The translations under genes and the position numbers were made by a program. The notes beneath the pieces are model-generated. The model was not told where the DNA came from, did no database searches, and was given only the letters and a program-made list of their open reading frames with translations. A DNA stretch of 64,000 nucleotides from Mucilaginibacter aquariorum (GTDB lineage Bacteria > Bacteroidota > Bacteroidia > Sphingobacteriales > Sphingobacteriaceae), in assembly GCF_024498135.1 (NCBI RefSeq), contig NZ_JANHOH010000008.1, positions 62,001 to 126,000 of the forward strand, in the 5' to 3' direction. Position 1 is the first letter of the stretch, and each line of letters opens with the position of its first letter. Shown here piece after piece: positions 35,201-44,373 of this stretch.

Positions 35201-38200
35201 CTATACTACCACCGGCATTAATAATGATGGTACGCTGCAAAGCCCAAGAAACAAGTGGGGTGGTATTTTCCGCAAGTTAGAAACCAATGATTTTGAAGCG
35301 TTAAACGTGGGATACATTGAGTTTTGGATGATGGATCCGTTTATCTACAAACCAAACTCGGCAGGGGGCGACCTGTATTTTAACCTGGGTAGTGTATCTG
35401 AAGATATTTTGAAGGATGGCCGTAAGAGTCTGGAAAATGGCTTGCCGGTTGATGCAGCGGGTGCTGATAAGGTAGACGAAACTAATTGGGGCAGGGTATC
35501 AAAACTGCAACCGGTTATTAATGCTTTTGATAATGATCCGGCTTCGCGTAAACTGCAGGATATTGGTTTAGATGGATTGAATGATGGTGACGAGAAAGCA
35601 AAATTTGCTCCTGTTGTACAGCAGGTACAGGGGCAGTTAAATCCGCAGGCAGCCGCCGCGTTTTCAAGTGACCCCTCGTCTGATGATTATCAGTACTACC
35701 AGGGCGCTGCGCTTGATCAGGCAAACGCCGGGATCTTAGACCGCTACAGCAAATACAACGGTACCGAGGGCAACTCTAAAACCGCCGAGCAATCGCAGGC
35801 AGAACTGGGCATCCAAACATCGGCATCAACATCACTGCCGGATGGGGAGGACATTAACCGTGATAACAACATGAGCCAAACGGACGAGTACTTTCAGTAC
35901 AGGGTATCGATTAGGCCGCAGGATATGGTTATCGGCCAAAACTATATCAACGATAAAATAACCTCAAATGTAAAACTACCAAACGGTACAACGCAGGCAG
36001 TTACCTGGTACCAGTTTAGGGTGCCTATAACAGATTACCAGAGCAAGGTTGGTAACATACAAGATTTTAAGGCCATCCGCTTTATGCGGATGTTTATGAC
36101 AAACTTTGCCGATACCTCTATTTTACGTTTTGCTACCCTGCAATTGGCAAGAAGCGAATGGCGTACCTTTAATAACGAGGATAACCCACTAAACGTTATT
36201 GCCGATCCGGCTATCACCAACCCGGTTGTAGATGGTTCTACCCTTGATGTGCAGGCTGTAAATATTGAAGAGAACGGTAACCGCTCGCCGATACCTTACG
36301 TGGTGCCGCCGGGTATTAACCGCCAGCGTAACTACAATAACCTGCAAACAGATACCAAGCTAAACGAGCAATCGCTGTCGTTAAACGTAGCTAACCTGCG
36401 CGACGGGTATTCAAGGGCAGCGTTCCGTACTTTCTTTAATGACCTGCGATCGTACAAACGGATCCAGATGTTTATTCACGCTGAGGGAGAGCAGCTAAAG
36501 GATAAAGACCTGAGTGGTTTTGTGCGTTTGGGTGTTGATTACCAGGACAACTATTACGAGTACGAAGTGCCTTTGGCTGTTACCCAGTCCGGCACCCGCG
36601 ACCCGGGTGCTATATGGCCGGCAAATAACGAGCTCGACCTGCAGCTTTCTATATTGATTGATGCCAAACTTGCCCGTAACAATGCCAAATTAAACGGGCT
36701 ACCATGGCCGTTCACAATTCCCTTTGTTTATACCGATGGGCTCAATAAGGTAACTATTAAAGGCCAGCCTGACCTGAGCCGCCTGCGCACTATAATGCTG
36801 GGGGTACGTAACCCTTATAGGGGCAGCTCGCCTGGCGGTGACGATGGTTTGAATAAAACCGGAACGGTTTGGTTTGATGAGTTGCGCCTTACTGATTTTG
36901 ACCAGCGTGGTGGTTGGGCCGCTACCGCAAGGGTGGATGCCGCATTAGCCGATTTTGCTAACATCACCGTAGCGGGAAGTAAAAGTACTATTGGCTTTGG
37001 TACGCTGGATTCAAGGGTGAGCGACCGTAACCGGAGCGATAACCAGTCTATTGATGCATCGGCAAGTATAGAGTTAGGTAAGTTTTTCCCGGAGAAAAGC
37101 GGGATCCGGATCCCGGCTTACGTAAATATATCAACGCAGATAAGCACACCACAATATGATCCTGGTTCGCCTGATGTGGAGCTGAAAAAATCGCTTGCGG
37201 CTGCACCAACAAGCCAGGCGCGCGATTCAATAAAAAGAGTAACGCAAGATTTTACTACACGCAAAAGCATCAACTTCACCAATGTGCATAAAGAGCGGAT
37301 GAATACATCGGCGCCGGTACATGTTTGGGATATTGAGAACTTTGCCGCCACCTATGCCTATACCGAGTATCAGCATCACGATTTTATAGTGGAGAATGAT
37401 TTCGCGAAAACCTATCGCGTAGCGCTGACTTATAATTATAATAAAGAACCCAAATATTACGCGCCTTTTGAAAAAGTAATAAAGAGCAACCTGCTTGCAC
37501 TGGCGCGCGATTTCAATTTTAGTATACTACCATCAAGGTTAAACTTTAGTATCAACTTTGACCGTTATTATTCAGAAAATACCCTGCGTAATAACGACCC
37601 TAATAACTTTATACCTATCCCGACAGCGTTTAACAAAAGCTTTAATATTACCCGGGTTTATGGCATAGGCTGGAACTTATCAAAATCTTTAACAATGGAT
37701 ATTGATGCCACTAACCTATCGGTAGTGGATGAACCTGCCGGGCGTATCAATGGCTTAAAACGCGATACACTTTGGGAAAACCTTTGGAAACTGGGCCGTA
37801 CCACAAATTACAACCACACCATTAACTTTAACTATACAGCGCCAATAAATAAGATCCCGGGTCTGGATTGGACAGCCTTAACCGTACGTTACAGCACCAA
37901 CTTTAACTGGCAATCGCAACCGGAATTTGCTATAAATGACCCTACTTACGATGTAGGTAACAGTATACAAAACGCGCGTACTATACAGCTGAACCCAACA
38001 CTTAATTTTACAAACTTTTATAATAAGTTTAGTGCTCTGCGTAAAGGTAAAGATGAGAAAACAGGAGCGGCTAAATTCTTTTTAGGAATTTTAACCGGGA
38101 TCAAAAACATCAGCGGTACCTATACGCGTACCGAGGGAACTTTCCTGCCGGGATATTTGCCGCAGTCTAATTTCTTTGGGCAGGATGTAAATTATAATGC

Positions 38201-39428
38201 GCCAGGCATCGGTTTCTTATTAGGCAGCCAGGCCGACCTGCGCGATAAGGCCGTAGCTAATGGGTGGATAACAAAAGATACATTACAGAACCAACTGTAT
38301 ATAAAATCGTTTAACGAGGATATACGCCTGCGCAGTATTATAGAGCCCATATCTGATCTGCGTATCGAGTTGATAGCCTTTAAAACGCAGGACCGTAATT
38401 ATCAAACCAACTTTAAGTTCCTGGCCGAAACCAATAGCATTGAAAATTTAAGCCCGGTAACATCAGGTACCTATAGCATCTCGTATATGTCGCTGGCTAC
38501 TGCTTTTTCTAAGTCGGGTGGTGTAAATAGCACTTCGGCTACCTATCAGAAATTCCTGGACAACCGCTCCATAGTTTCGCAAAGGCTGGGCCGTACTAAT
38601 CCAAATTCGGGGGGTGCTGCGGGTGGCTTTGCAGATGGTTATGGGCCTAACGCGCAAAATGTTCTGGTCCCGGCATTCCTGGCCGCATATTCTGGTAAAG
38701 ATGCCGGCTCATCAAGTACAAGCCAGTTCCCTAAAATCCCGATCCCTAACTGGCAAATATCTTATGCCGGTTTAGGTAAGATGCCGTTCTTTGCAGATCT
38801 GTTCGATTCCTTCGACCTTAAACACGGCTACCGTTCATCGTACAATGTGAGCAGTTATACTACCTTATTGCAATACCAGGAGAATAGCGCCGGCGTAACT
38901 TCAAGAGATTTTAATAATGATTTCCTGCCCTTTTACCAGTTCTCGCAGGTGGCCATATTTGAACAATTTGTGCCATTATTAGGTGCCGATGTACGTTTCA
39001 AAAACAGCATGACCGCTAATTTTGAATACCGCAAAACTCGTTCGTTAAACTTAAGTTTATTGAATAGCCAACTGGCACAACAGGACGAAAATATCCTTGT
39101 GTTTGGATTTGGCTATCGCCCAAAAAACTTCAGGATGCCGTGGGGTTTGTTCGGCACCGGCAATAAGACTAATAACGATATTAACTTTAAGCTGGACGTT
39201 GCTGTGCGTGATAATAAAACACTTATCTACCGTGCCGATGTACCTGCCGCCGAGGTATCATCGGGCGCGCAAAACATCACCATGCGCCCATCTATTGATT
39301 ATGTGATAAACCAGCGCTTTAACCTGAACCTGTTTTACGATAGTAATATCACCAAGCCTTATACTTCGCAGGCATTCAATACCTCGTTCACTAATTTTGG
39401 TATTAACTTGAAGTTGTTGTTGCAGTAA
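32223..39428 (+). CDS. sprA: T9SS outer-membrane translocon SprA (Sov)
   Basis: 2401 residues; SprA is the giant single-chain outer-membrane barrel through which T9SS cargo passes, and it is needed for gliding in gliding species. It reads from a TTG at 32223, which is required to keep the signal peptide (MIRIFTTKLFVAILFVSAFSGVGKLFA). The mature N-terminus is a ~55-residue Gln/Pro-rich low-complexity stretch (about 29-88). Family features include RSGIFFTDPPGLVRTIEYD, GYISLNYPLNNDEVLAVAYQ, SGEFAQLRPGSPGALNFAGS and long runs of alternating beta strands to the C-terminal FTNFGINLKLLLQ. Gliding cannot be concluded from sprA alone. It is the main link to the sorting-tail protein at 1324. Confidence 0.96.
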   Translation: MIRIFTTKLFVAILFVSAFSGVGKLFAQQTPIQKPVQPQSTPQQSGQQGQTFPNQQQTQQQQQQIPGQQTPPRQPAQQLPQTNTPAAAQVDTSIKLGPINLKEANSKRQRSGIFFTDPPGLVRTIEYDAATNKYILYERVGNLLYRAPQYLTFGEYLLLQQRGVKREYFTQLADNYAYESQQPGFIPQMKIRSKTFEQIFGSSNINIRPQGSAEVILAGQINKNENPLFNTRQRNQFNFNFDQRIQLNVTGEIGDKLKITTNYNTEAQFQFENQIKLDYTGHPDEIIQKIEAGTVSMPLNTTLISGSQALFGVKTKLKFGKLDVTSIFSQQRSQAKNITITNGAQQQNINITAADYESNKHFFLSQYFRNNYNNALKNIPIISSNVNITKIEVWTTNRTNVTTDSRDILAFIDLGENRPFNTSLVQGGPGFSGLPAGFKGPGFTQQSNSLLNNLPSTARNTNSNDVANYFRATGATDNYAKLTYARKLTDKEFTLHPQLGYISLNYPLNNDEVLAVAYQYSVNGVQYQVGEFSSDRAVDPNTPTVLFTKLLKNELLKTNLPTWDLMMKNIYSLGAYQISSSNFKLNISRLDDKSGIEKTIMDEGQNTKSKRWMQITGVDNLDQQNDKRPDGYFDFLEGVTIDSQQGRIMFPVLEPFGSDLAKQFTVSEPDLVSRYVYQPLYDSTKTIAQQFFPKLNRYLIKGTYTSQSGSEYQLNAVNIPQGSVVVTAGSVKLQEGADYTIDYSAGRIRVLNQALLASGQTINVKLENNELFGVQQKSLFGSRLDYHLSDKLALGATIMHLTEQPITQNEIVGEESISNTIWGFDANYSSSSRFLTRLVDKIPFINTKAPSTINFSGEFAQLRPGSPGALNFAGSKNGTSYLDDFENSRSVIDIKSAINWQISGTPQMFPEYDRFDDLSYGFNRARLAFYNIDPIFYTNSGTASVSRTELSNHYVRQVIEQEVFPYKQSTTGQPLSLATLNMVFYPNVRGPYNYTTTGINNDGTLQSPRNKWGGIFRKLETNDFEALNVGYIEFWMMDPFIYKPNSAGGDLYFNLGSVSEDILKDGRKSLENGLPVDAAGADKVDETNWGRVSKLQPVINAFDNDPASRKLQDIGLDGLNDGDEKAKFAPVVQQVQGQLNPQAAAAFSSDPSSDDYQYYQGAALDQANAGILDRYSKYNGTEGNSKTAEQSQAELGIQTSASTSLPDGEDINRDNNMSQTDEYFQYRVSIRPQDMVIGQNYINDKITSNVKLPNGTTQAVTWYQFRVPITDYQSKVGNIQDFKAIRFMRMFMTNFADTSILRFATLQLARSEWRTFNNEDNPLNVIADPAITNPVVDGSTLDVQAVNIEENGNRSPIPYVVPPGINRQRNYNNLQTDTKLNEQSLSLNVANLRDGYSRAAFRTFFNDLRSYKRIQMFIHAEGEQLKDKDLSGFVRLGVDYQDNYYEYEVPLAVTQSGTRDPGAIWPANNELDLQLSILIDAKLARNNAKLNGLPWPFTIPFVYTDGLNKVTIKGQPDLSRLRTIMLGVRNPYRGSSPGGDDGLNKTGTVWFDELRLTDFDQRGGWAATARVDAALADFANITVAGSKSTIGFGTLDSRVSDRNRSDNQSIDASASIELGKFFPEKSGIRIPAYVNISTQISTPQYDPGSPDVELKKSLAAAPTSQARDSIKRVTQDFTTRKSINFTNVHKERMNTSAPVHVWDIENFAATYAYTEYQHHDFIVENDFAKTYRVALTYNYNKEPKYYAPFEKVIKSNLLALARDFNFSILPSRLNFSINFDRYYSENTLRNNDPNNFIPIPTAFNKSFNITRVYGIGWNLSKSLTMDIDATNLSVVDEPAGRINGLKRDTLWENLWKLGRTTNYNHTINFNYTAPINKIPGLDWTALTVRYSTNFNWQSQPEFAINDPTYDVGNSIQNARTIQLNPTLNFTNFYNKFSALRKGKDEKTGAAKFFLGILTGIKNISGTYTRTEGTFLPGYLPQSNFFGQDVNYNAPGIGFLLGSQADLRDKAVANGWITKDTLQNQLYIKSFNEDIRLRSIIEPISDLRIELIAFKTQDRNYQTNFKFLAETNSIENLSPVTSGTYSISYMSLATAFSKSGGVNSTSATYQKFLDNRSIVSQRLGRTNPNSGGAAGGFADGYGPNAQNVLVPAFLAAYSGKDAGSSSTSQFPKIPIPNWQISYAGLGKMPFFADLFDSFDLKHGYRSSYNVSSYTTLLQYQENSAGVTSRDFNNDFLPFYQFSQVAIFEQFVPLLGADVRFKNSMTANFEYRKTRSLNLSLLNSQLAQQDENILVFGFGYRPKNFRMPWGLFGTGNKTNNDINFKLDVAVRDNKTLIYRADVPAAEVSSGAQNITMRPSIDYVINQRFNLNLFYDSNITKPYTSQAFNTSFTNFGINLKLLLQ

Positions 39429-39477
39429 GGAAAACCTTGCGCAATGACGGGTTTGTATTAACCCTCCATATTAAGCA

Positions 39478-39492
39478 CTCGTCGCAGACGAG
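39478..39492. repeat. Short hairpin after sprA (CTCGTC-GCA-GACGAG)
   Basis: A perfect 6-bp stem with a 3-nt loop, flanked by GCA and CGC. It resembles small GACGAG-type palindromes and lacks a T-run immediately after it. Confidence 0.5.
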
Positions 39493-39571
39493 CGCAAGTT
39501 GTTTTTGATTTAATGGTGGCATTGTTTTGTCAGTGCCTTATTTTTTAAAACTTTTATTACCAGTTATTTAT

Positions 39572-39609
39572 GCGTTCATGACGGTGTTCACGGCCGTGAA
39601 CGTGAACGC
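39572..39609. repeat. Nested palindrome between sprA and the AsmA-like gene
   Basis: A perfect 16-bp palindrome GTTCACGGCCGTGAAC at 39586-39601 is framed by a second pair, GCGTTCA at 39572-39578 and TGAACGC at 39603-39609. It lies 8 bp from the stop of the convergent AsmA-like gene and may act as a terminator structure or as a dispersed repeat. Confidence 0.65.
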
Positions 39610-39616
39610 TTTTTAT

Positions 39617-41425
39617 TTAATTCTTCTTCCCCTCTTTCTTTTCCTTCACTTTCTCTTTAAATTTCTTATCCTCTTTTTCCTTTTCTTTTACGGCTTTTTT
39701 AACAATTTTTTCCAGTTCCTTTTTGTCATCGGTATCAGTTTGCTGACTAAGCTTTTTCTCCTGGGCCGGGCCTATGCCCGCACAGTTTTTTATGCCGTTG
39801 AGCAGTACATGCCAAACTGTTTTAAAAAACGCGAAGTTTGCAGGGCGGATGTATACAACATTGGCCAGTCTGGGTGTTTTGTCGCCATCATCCGGGTTGT
39901 CGTGTTTTAAAATTACGGTATTGGCGAGGGCACTGATCAGGGTTTTTTTGGTGTAATCAGGTCGTAATACATCAACGTTCAGGTCTTTATATAAAAAGGA
40001 TACGGTTCCTTTAGATACCCTTTGGGTGCTGTGAACATCAAAATCAAAGCTGCTTACCCTACCCGACGTCATCCTAACCATTGACAGGGGCAATAGAACG
40101 GGATTAATATCGCTTAAGTTCATTGGGGCAAGATGGCCTTTGTAGGCGTAATTGTAAGTAGCATCGTTAAGGTTAAACACAAAATGCAGATCGAACTTTG
40201 CCTTGCCCATAAAATAACTGGTAATATTTGCGGTGGCCAGGTTGTTCTTCTTCAGGTCTTCCTTGCGATTGGTTAGGTTGCGGAATCTACCGCTTATATT
40301 ATCAAATTTTAAATGCCCAAACTTTTTCGATGTTTTATTAAGCTGCGAATACATAAAGTTCATGCGCTTCAAGTCGAGCGTGTCAATATTTAGGGTAGTT
40401 TTAATAGCATGGCGTATGGCCCAGTGCGGGAAGGTTACCAGCCTGTCGGTAGTTTTAAGCCGGCCATTATAGTTGCTGAACACTTCAAAAAATCCTTTAT
40501 CTATCACTATCTTTTTGATATCAATATTTTGCGATTTTTGATAGGTGATATAATCGAAATTATTCAGCGTTATGTTTTCAAGATGCAGGGTGAAGCGATC
40601 TTTTTTGCTTTTCTGAAAGAACACAGTGCGGTCTGCTGGTTTTAGGTCTAACCCGGTTATGGTAAGCTTTTTTGTTTGGGTAGATAGTTTGGCGGATTTA
40701 ACCTTAAAAGTATATAGGCCGCTGGCGGCTTTACTGCTGTAGTTTTTTAATTCGGTAGTAATGTCCTTACAAAATAAAAAGCGCGAAGTATCTGTTTGTG
40801 TAGCCGAATCTATCAGCAAATCTGTAGCCTTTAAATCCATTTCCCTTAGTTGAGATACAGCAACTTTTGGGCCTGTATAATCCCTCTGCTTATAATTTAT
40901 ATCGGTTAAAAGTATCTCGCCTACATGCACCAGCTTTAAGCTTTTTGAGATCTTTTGGTAAAGGGTGCGTTTGTCTTTTTTAGCTGTATCGGTATCCTTG
41001 TCCGAATACTTGCTGATCTGTATTTCGGGAGAGTTTAAAGTGATGCGACCAATATTTAGCTTCTTTTTAAAATACAGCTCAAATGCCCGCGCGTTTGATA
41101 TGTACAGGCGCTTTACATGCAATTCATATAAATTATTTGGCGCTGCGCCCCGCTTTTTCAGCTGTTTATAAACAGCTGTATCAGGCTTAAATGTAATATC
41201 ATAAAGGACTGCTTTGCCCTGCAATACATTCAGGTCAAGATCGCTGTAGTTGATGGTGTAAAGGCTATCAGTTCCCTTTAAAACAGCCTCTTTTACTTTG
41301 CCCGAAAGCTTTGGGGCTAAATAGCTATTAAGAAATAATGCGGGTATCAGTATTATTATAACCAATACACCCAGTACAATGAGCAGTATTCTTTGCCACC
41401 TGTGCTTTAAAAATTTAACAGCCAT
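39617..41425 (-). CDS. AsmA/DUF748-like envelope protein
   Basis: 602 residues: a basic N-terminus, one membrane helix (about 13-33, ILLIVLGVLVIIILIPALFL), then a long periplasmic beta-rich domain that fits the AsmA-like/DUF748 superfamily (repeated 'LYELHVKRLYISNARAF' and 'LNIGRITLNSPEIQISKYS' type strands). The last ~45 residues are extremely Lys/Glu-rich. AsmA-like proteins are thought to carry lipids between membranes, so a role in outer-membrane homeostasis is an inference from the family. It is divergent from miaB and probably monocistronic. Confidence 0.75.
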   Translation of the reverse strand: MAVKFLKHRWQRILLIVLGVLVIIILIPALFLNSYLAPKLSGKVKEAVLKGTDSLYTINYSDLDLNVLQGKAVLYDITFKPDTAVYKQLKKRGAAPNNLYELHVKRLYISNARAFELYFKKKLNIGRITLNSPEIQISKYSDKDTDTAKKDKRTLYQKISKSLKLVHVGEILLTDINYKQRDYTGPKVAVSQLREMDLKATDLLIDSATQTDTSRFLFCKDITTELKNYSSKAASGLYTFKVKSAKLSTQTKKLTITGLDLKPADRTVFFQKSKKDRFTLHLENITLNNFDYITYQKSQNIDIKKIVIDKGFFEVFSNYNGRLKTTDRLVTFPHWAIRHAIKTTLNIDTLDLKRMNFMYSQLNKTSKKFGHLKFDNISGRFRNLTNRKEDLKKNNLATANITSYFMGKAKFDLHFVFNLNDATYNYAYKGHLAPMNLSDINPVLLPLSMVRMTSGRVSSFDFDVHSTQRVSKGTVSFLYKDLNVDVLRPDYTKKTLISALANTVILKHDNPDDGDKTPRLANVVYIRPANFAFFKTVWHVLLNGIKNCAGIGPAQEKKLSQQTDTDDKKELEKIVKKAVKEKEKEDKKFKEKVKEKKEGKKN

Positions 41426-41513
41426 TATTTATTCTCATAATTATTTGTTTTTAAGCAACCATATGGTGGCCAATCGTTTATTGTAACAACAAAAACCAAA
41501 AATTGTTAAACGC

Positions 41514-41527
41514 TGACAAACTGTCAC
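41514..41527. promoter_or_regulatory. Palindrome TGACA-AAC-TGTCA(C) upstream of miaB
   Basis: A perfect 5-bp inverted repeat with a 3-nt spacer, 45 bp before the miaB ATG. A near copy, TGACA-TGA-TGGCAC, sits upstream of groES at 46878-46891. Confidence 0.35.
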
Positions 41528-41547
41528 ATCATTATATAAAAATTATG

Positions 41548-41555
41548 TATTTTTG
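41548..41555 (+). promoter_or_regulatory. Candidate -7 element (TATTTTTG) for miaB
   Basis: Exact TAnnTTTG, 16 nt before the ATG at 41572. Confidence 0.4.
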
Positions 41556-41571
41556 CTGTTCAATTTTTTAG

Positions 41572-43023
41572 ATGACAATGGATTTGCTTATTCCGGATAA
41601 AGTGCATGATGAGAGCAGGCAGGGCGAGGCTTTAGTATTAGAGCCTGTTGGTAAACATAATGGCCGTAAGCTTTATATTGAAAGCTATGGCTGTGCCATG
41701 AACTTCTCTGACAGTGAAATAGTAGCTTCGATATTAGCCGAGAAAGGTTTTGAAACCACATCAGATTTTAATAATGCCGATGTGGTATTTATAAATACTT
41801 GTTCCATTCGTGAGAATGCTGAGGTGCGCGTACGTAACCGGTTAAAAGAATTTGCCGGTGCTAAATTTAGAAACCCAGGTATGGTGGTTGGCGTATTGGG
41901 CTGTATGGCCGAGCGTTTAAAAGCCAAATTTTTAGAAGAAGAAAAACTGGTTGATGTTGTGGTTGGCCCTGATGCCTACCGCGATCTGCCAAACTTAATA
42001 GAACAGGTTGATAGTGGCCAGCGTGCGGTTAACGTATTGCTTAGCCGCGAAGAAACCTATGCGGATATTAGCCCGGTTAGGTTAAACAGCAATGGCATTA
42101 ATGCCTTTGTATCTATTATGCGTGGTTGCGATAATATGTGCTCGTTCTGCGTGGTGCCATTTACCCGCGGCCGCGAGCGTAGCCGTGATGCTTATTCTGT
42201 TGTAGCAGAGTGTAAAGATCTTTTTGATAAGGGCTACCGCGAAGTAACCTTGTTGGGTCAAAATGTTGATTCATACAAATGGAGCGGACAATTAGCCAAA
42301 GGCGGTGAAGCTTTAGCAGTTGGCGATGAAATTACCGTTGTAAACTTTGCCAACCTGTTAGAGATGGTTGCATTGGTTAGTCCGGAGCTGCGTGTGCGTT
42401 TTTCCACATCACACCCTAAGGATATAACCGACGAAGTTTTGCATACCATTGCTAAATACGAGAACATTTGCAATTATATACACCTGCCGGTGCAAAGCGG
42501 TAACAGCCGTATACTGGATATCATGAACCGTACTTATGACCGCGAATGGTACATGAACAGGATAGATGCTATCCGCAGGATAATCCCTGAGTGTGCTATA
42601 TCAACGGATGTGATCACCGGTTTTTGCACCGAAACAGAAGAGGAGCATAACGATACCGTAACCATGATGGATTACGTAAAGTATGATTTTGCTTACATGT
42701 TTAAATATAGCGAAAGGCCGGGCACTTTAGCGGCTAAACGTTATGCAGATGATATCCCTGAAGATATTAAACAACGCCGTTTAGCACAAATTGTAGCCAA
42801 GCAGCAGGAATATTCTTTTTACCGGATGCAGGCACGAATTGGCAAAATAGAGAAGGTGCTGATAGAAGGATACTCTAAAAAATCTGACAAAGATTATTGC
42901 GGCCGAAGTGACCAGAATGCGATGGTGATATTCCCGGTAAGTGAAAATTACAAGCCAGGGCAATATGTAAATGTATTGGTGGAGAGGACTACCTCGGCAA
43001 CGTTGATAGGTAAGATAGTTTAG
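41572..43023 (+). CDS. miaB: tRNA-2-methylthio-N6-dimethylallyladenosine synthase
   Basis: 483 residues. This radical-SAM methylthiotransferase converts i6A37 to ms2i6A37 in tRNAs reading U-initial codons. The N-terminal UPF0004 domain holds the auxiliary-cluster cysteines (ESYGCAMNFSDSE, FINTCSIRENAEV, GVLGCMAERL). The radical-SAM cysteines are in RGCDNMCSFCVVPFTRGRERSR. A TRAM domain ends the protein (GQYVNVLVERTTSATLIGK). A ~25-residue insert (WSGQLAKGGEALAVGDE) follows LLGQNVDSYK, as in other Bacteroidota MiaB. Its stop codon is the first base triplet of a palindromic repeat. Confidence 0.95.
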   Translation: MTMDLLIPDKVHDESRQGEALVLEPVGKHNGRKLYIESYGCAMNFSDSEIVASILAEKGFETTSDFNNADVVFINTCSIRENAEVRVRNRLKEFAGAKFRNPGMVVGVLGCMAERLKAKFLEEEKLVDVVVGPDAYRDLPNLIEQVDSGQRAVNVLLSREETYADISPVRLNSNGINAFVSIMRGCDNMCSFCVVPFTRGRERSRDAYSVVAECKDLFDKGYREVTLLGQNVDSYKWSGQLAKGGEALAVGDEITVVNFANLLEMVALVSPELRVRFSTSHPKDITDEVLHTIAKYENICNYIHLPVQSGNSRILDIMNRTYDREWYMNRIDAIRRIIPECAISTDVITGFCTETEEEHNDTVTMMDYVKYDFAYMFKYSERPGTLAAKRYADDIPEDIKQRRLAQIVAKQQEYSFYRMQARIGKIEKVLIEGYSKKSDKDYCGRSDQNAMVIFPVSENYKPGQYVNVLVERTTSATLIGKIV

Positions 43024-43123
43024 CCCCCAGCCCCCTGAAGGGGGAGCTTTTGATTAACAAAGCTGGGGCATATAAATAAAAAATTATAAACACAGTTCCC
43101 CCTTCAGGGGGTTAGGGGGCTTA
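43021..43123. repeat. GC-rich inverted repeat filling the miaB to sigma-54-activator gap
   Basis: The left arm, about 43021-43048 (begins TAGCCCCCAGCCCCCTGAAG), pairs with the right arm, about 43094-43123 (begins AGTTCCCCCTTCAGGGG). It is nearly perfect and separated by a ~45-nt AT-rich loop. Each arm holds its own small CCCCC-TGAA-GGGGG hairpin. The left end includes the miaB stop codon and the right end abuts the downstream ATG at 43123. Confidence 0.85.
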
Positions 43124-44367
43124 TGGATATTCAAGAAATTAAACAACGTTTTGGCATCATCGGTAATTCGCCGTTGTTGAACAGGGCTATAAATATTGCG
43201 AACCAGGTTTCGCCTACTGATATCTCGGTATTAATTACCGGCGAGAGTGGTAGCGGCAAAGAGGTTTTTTCGCACATCATTCATCAGATGAGTCCGCGTA
43301 AGCATGGGCCGTTCATTGCGGTTAACTGCGGCGCTATCCCTGAGGGTACCATTGATTCGGAACTTTTTGGTCACGAAAAAGGTGCTTATACAGGCGCCAT
43401 CGGCGAACGCAAGGGTTATTTTGAAACCGTTAATGGTGGTACCATATTCCTCGATGAGATTGCCGAAATGCCCCTGGGTACGCAGGCACGTTTGCTGCGT
43501 GTTTTAGAATCGGGCCAGTATATAAGGGTGGGTTCATCAAAGGTAGAAAAAACTAACGTACGTGTTATCGCCGCAACCAATGTTGATGTTTACGATGCTG
43601 TAAAAGCAGGCAGGTTTAGGGAGGATCTTTACTATCGGTTAAATACCGTTCCATTACGGATCCCGCCACTGCGCGACAGGAAAGAAGATATATTTTTGCT
43701 ATTCCGTAAATTCACGGCAGATTTTACTGATAAATACCGCACCCCGCCCATCCAGCTGGACGACGAGGCACAGCAGGTGCTTATCAACTACTCGTGGCCG
43801 GGTAACGTTCGCCAGTTAAAAAACATGGCCGAGCAGTTAGCCGTTTTAGAGCGCGACCGTGTAATAACAGCAGCAACCTTGCTAACCTATATCCCGCATG
43901 AAGCCAGCAGGAGCAACCTGCCTATGCGCCTGGATAATCAACCAAAAGAGGATTTTTCTGAAAGGGATATCCTGTATAAAGTACTGTTTGATATGAAACG
44001 CGATATGGTGGAATTGAAGAAGCTGGTTGCTGATATTATTGAGCATGGCGGCGTCAGCACAAACTATCAGCATAACTCGCAGGCCATAACCCAACTGTAC
44101 CGCGATATTGAATTGCCAACTACTAATCACGATACACAATTTACCCTGCAGCAGCCCGTTAACAATAACGCGGGCAATAGTAATACAGATTATAACTTAA
44201 CGCAAGAGGCCGAAGAGGTTGAAGAATCGTTATCGCTGATCGAAAAAGAATCTGACCTGATACGTAAAGCGCTTAAAAAGCATAAGGGCAAACGCAAGCT
44301 TGCCGCCAATGAGCTGGGTATATCAGAAAGGACTTTGTATCGCAAAATAAAAGAATTAGATTTATAG
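43123..44367 (+). CDS. Sigma-54-dependent transcriptional activator without receiver domain
   Basis: 414 residues. The AAA+ domain starts almost at the N-terminus: Walker A GESGSGKE (40-47), the sigma-54 contact loop GAYTGA at 87-92 (Phe replaced by Tyr), Walker B GGTIFLDEIAE (Asp111-Glu112), and the arginine-finger region YYRLNTVPLRIPPLRDR. A linker of about 90 residues leads to a Fis-type helix-turn-helix at about 380-414 (ANELGISERTLYRKIKEL). There is no REC, GAF or PAS sensor, so activity is probably controlled by level or by a partner. It precedes lptE by 6 bp, so it may regulate envelope genes of its own operon. Targets unknown. Confidence 0.92.
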   Translation: MDIQEIKQRFGIIGNSPLLNRAINIANQVSPTDISVLITGESGSGKEVFSHIIHQMSPRKHGPFIAVNCGAIPEGTIDSELFGHEKGAYTGAIGERKGYFETVNGGTIFLDEIAEMPLGTQARLLRVLESGQYIRVGSSKVEKTNVRVIAATNVDVYDAVKAGRFREDLYYRLNTVPLRIPPLRDRKEDIFLLFRKFTADFTDKYRTPPIQLDDEAQQVLINYSWPGNVRQLKNMAEQLAVLERDRVITAATLLTYIPHEASRSNLPMRLDNQPKEDFSERDILYKVLFDMKRDMVELKKLVADIIEHGGVSTNYQHNSQAITQLYRDIELPTTNHDTQFTLQQPVNNNAGNSNTDYNLTQEAEEVEESLSLIEKESDLIRKALKKHKGKRKLAANELGISERTLYRKIKELDL

Positions 44368-44373
44368 ATATAA

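Noticed and set aside
39527..39910. Hydrophobic plus-strand frame after sprA
   Set aside because: It lies mostly antisense to the AsmA-like gene's Lys/Glu-rich end and its Phe/Leu content is a shadow of those codons.
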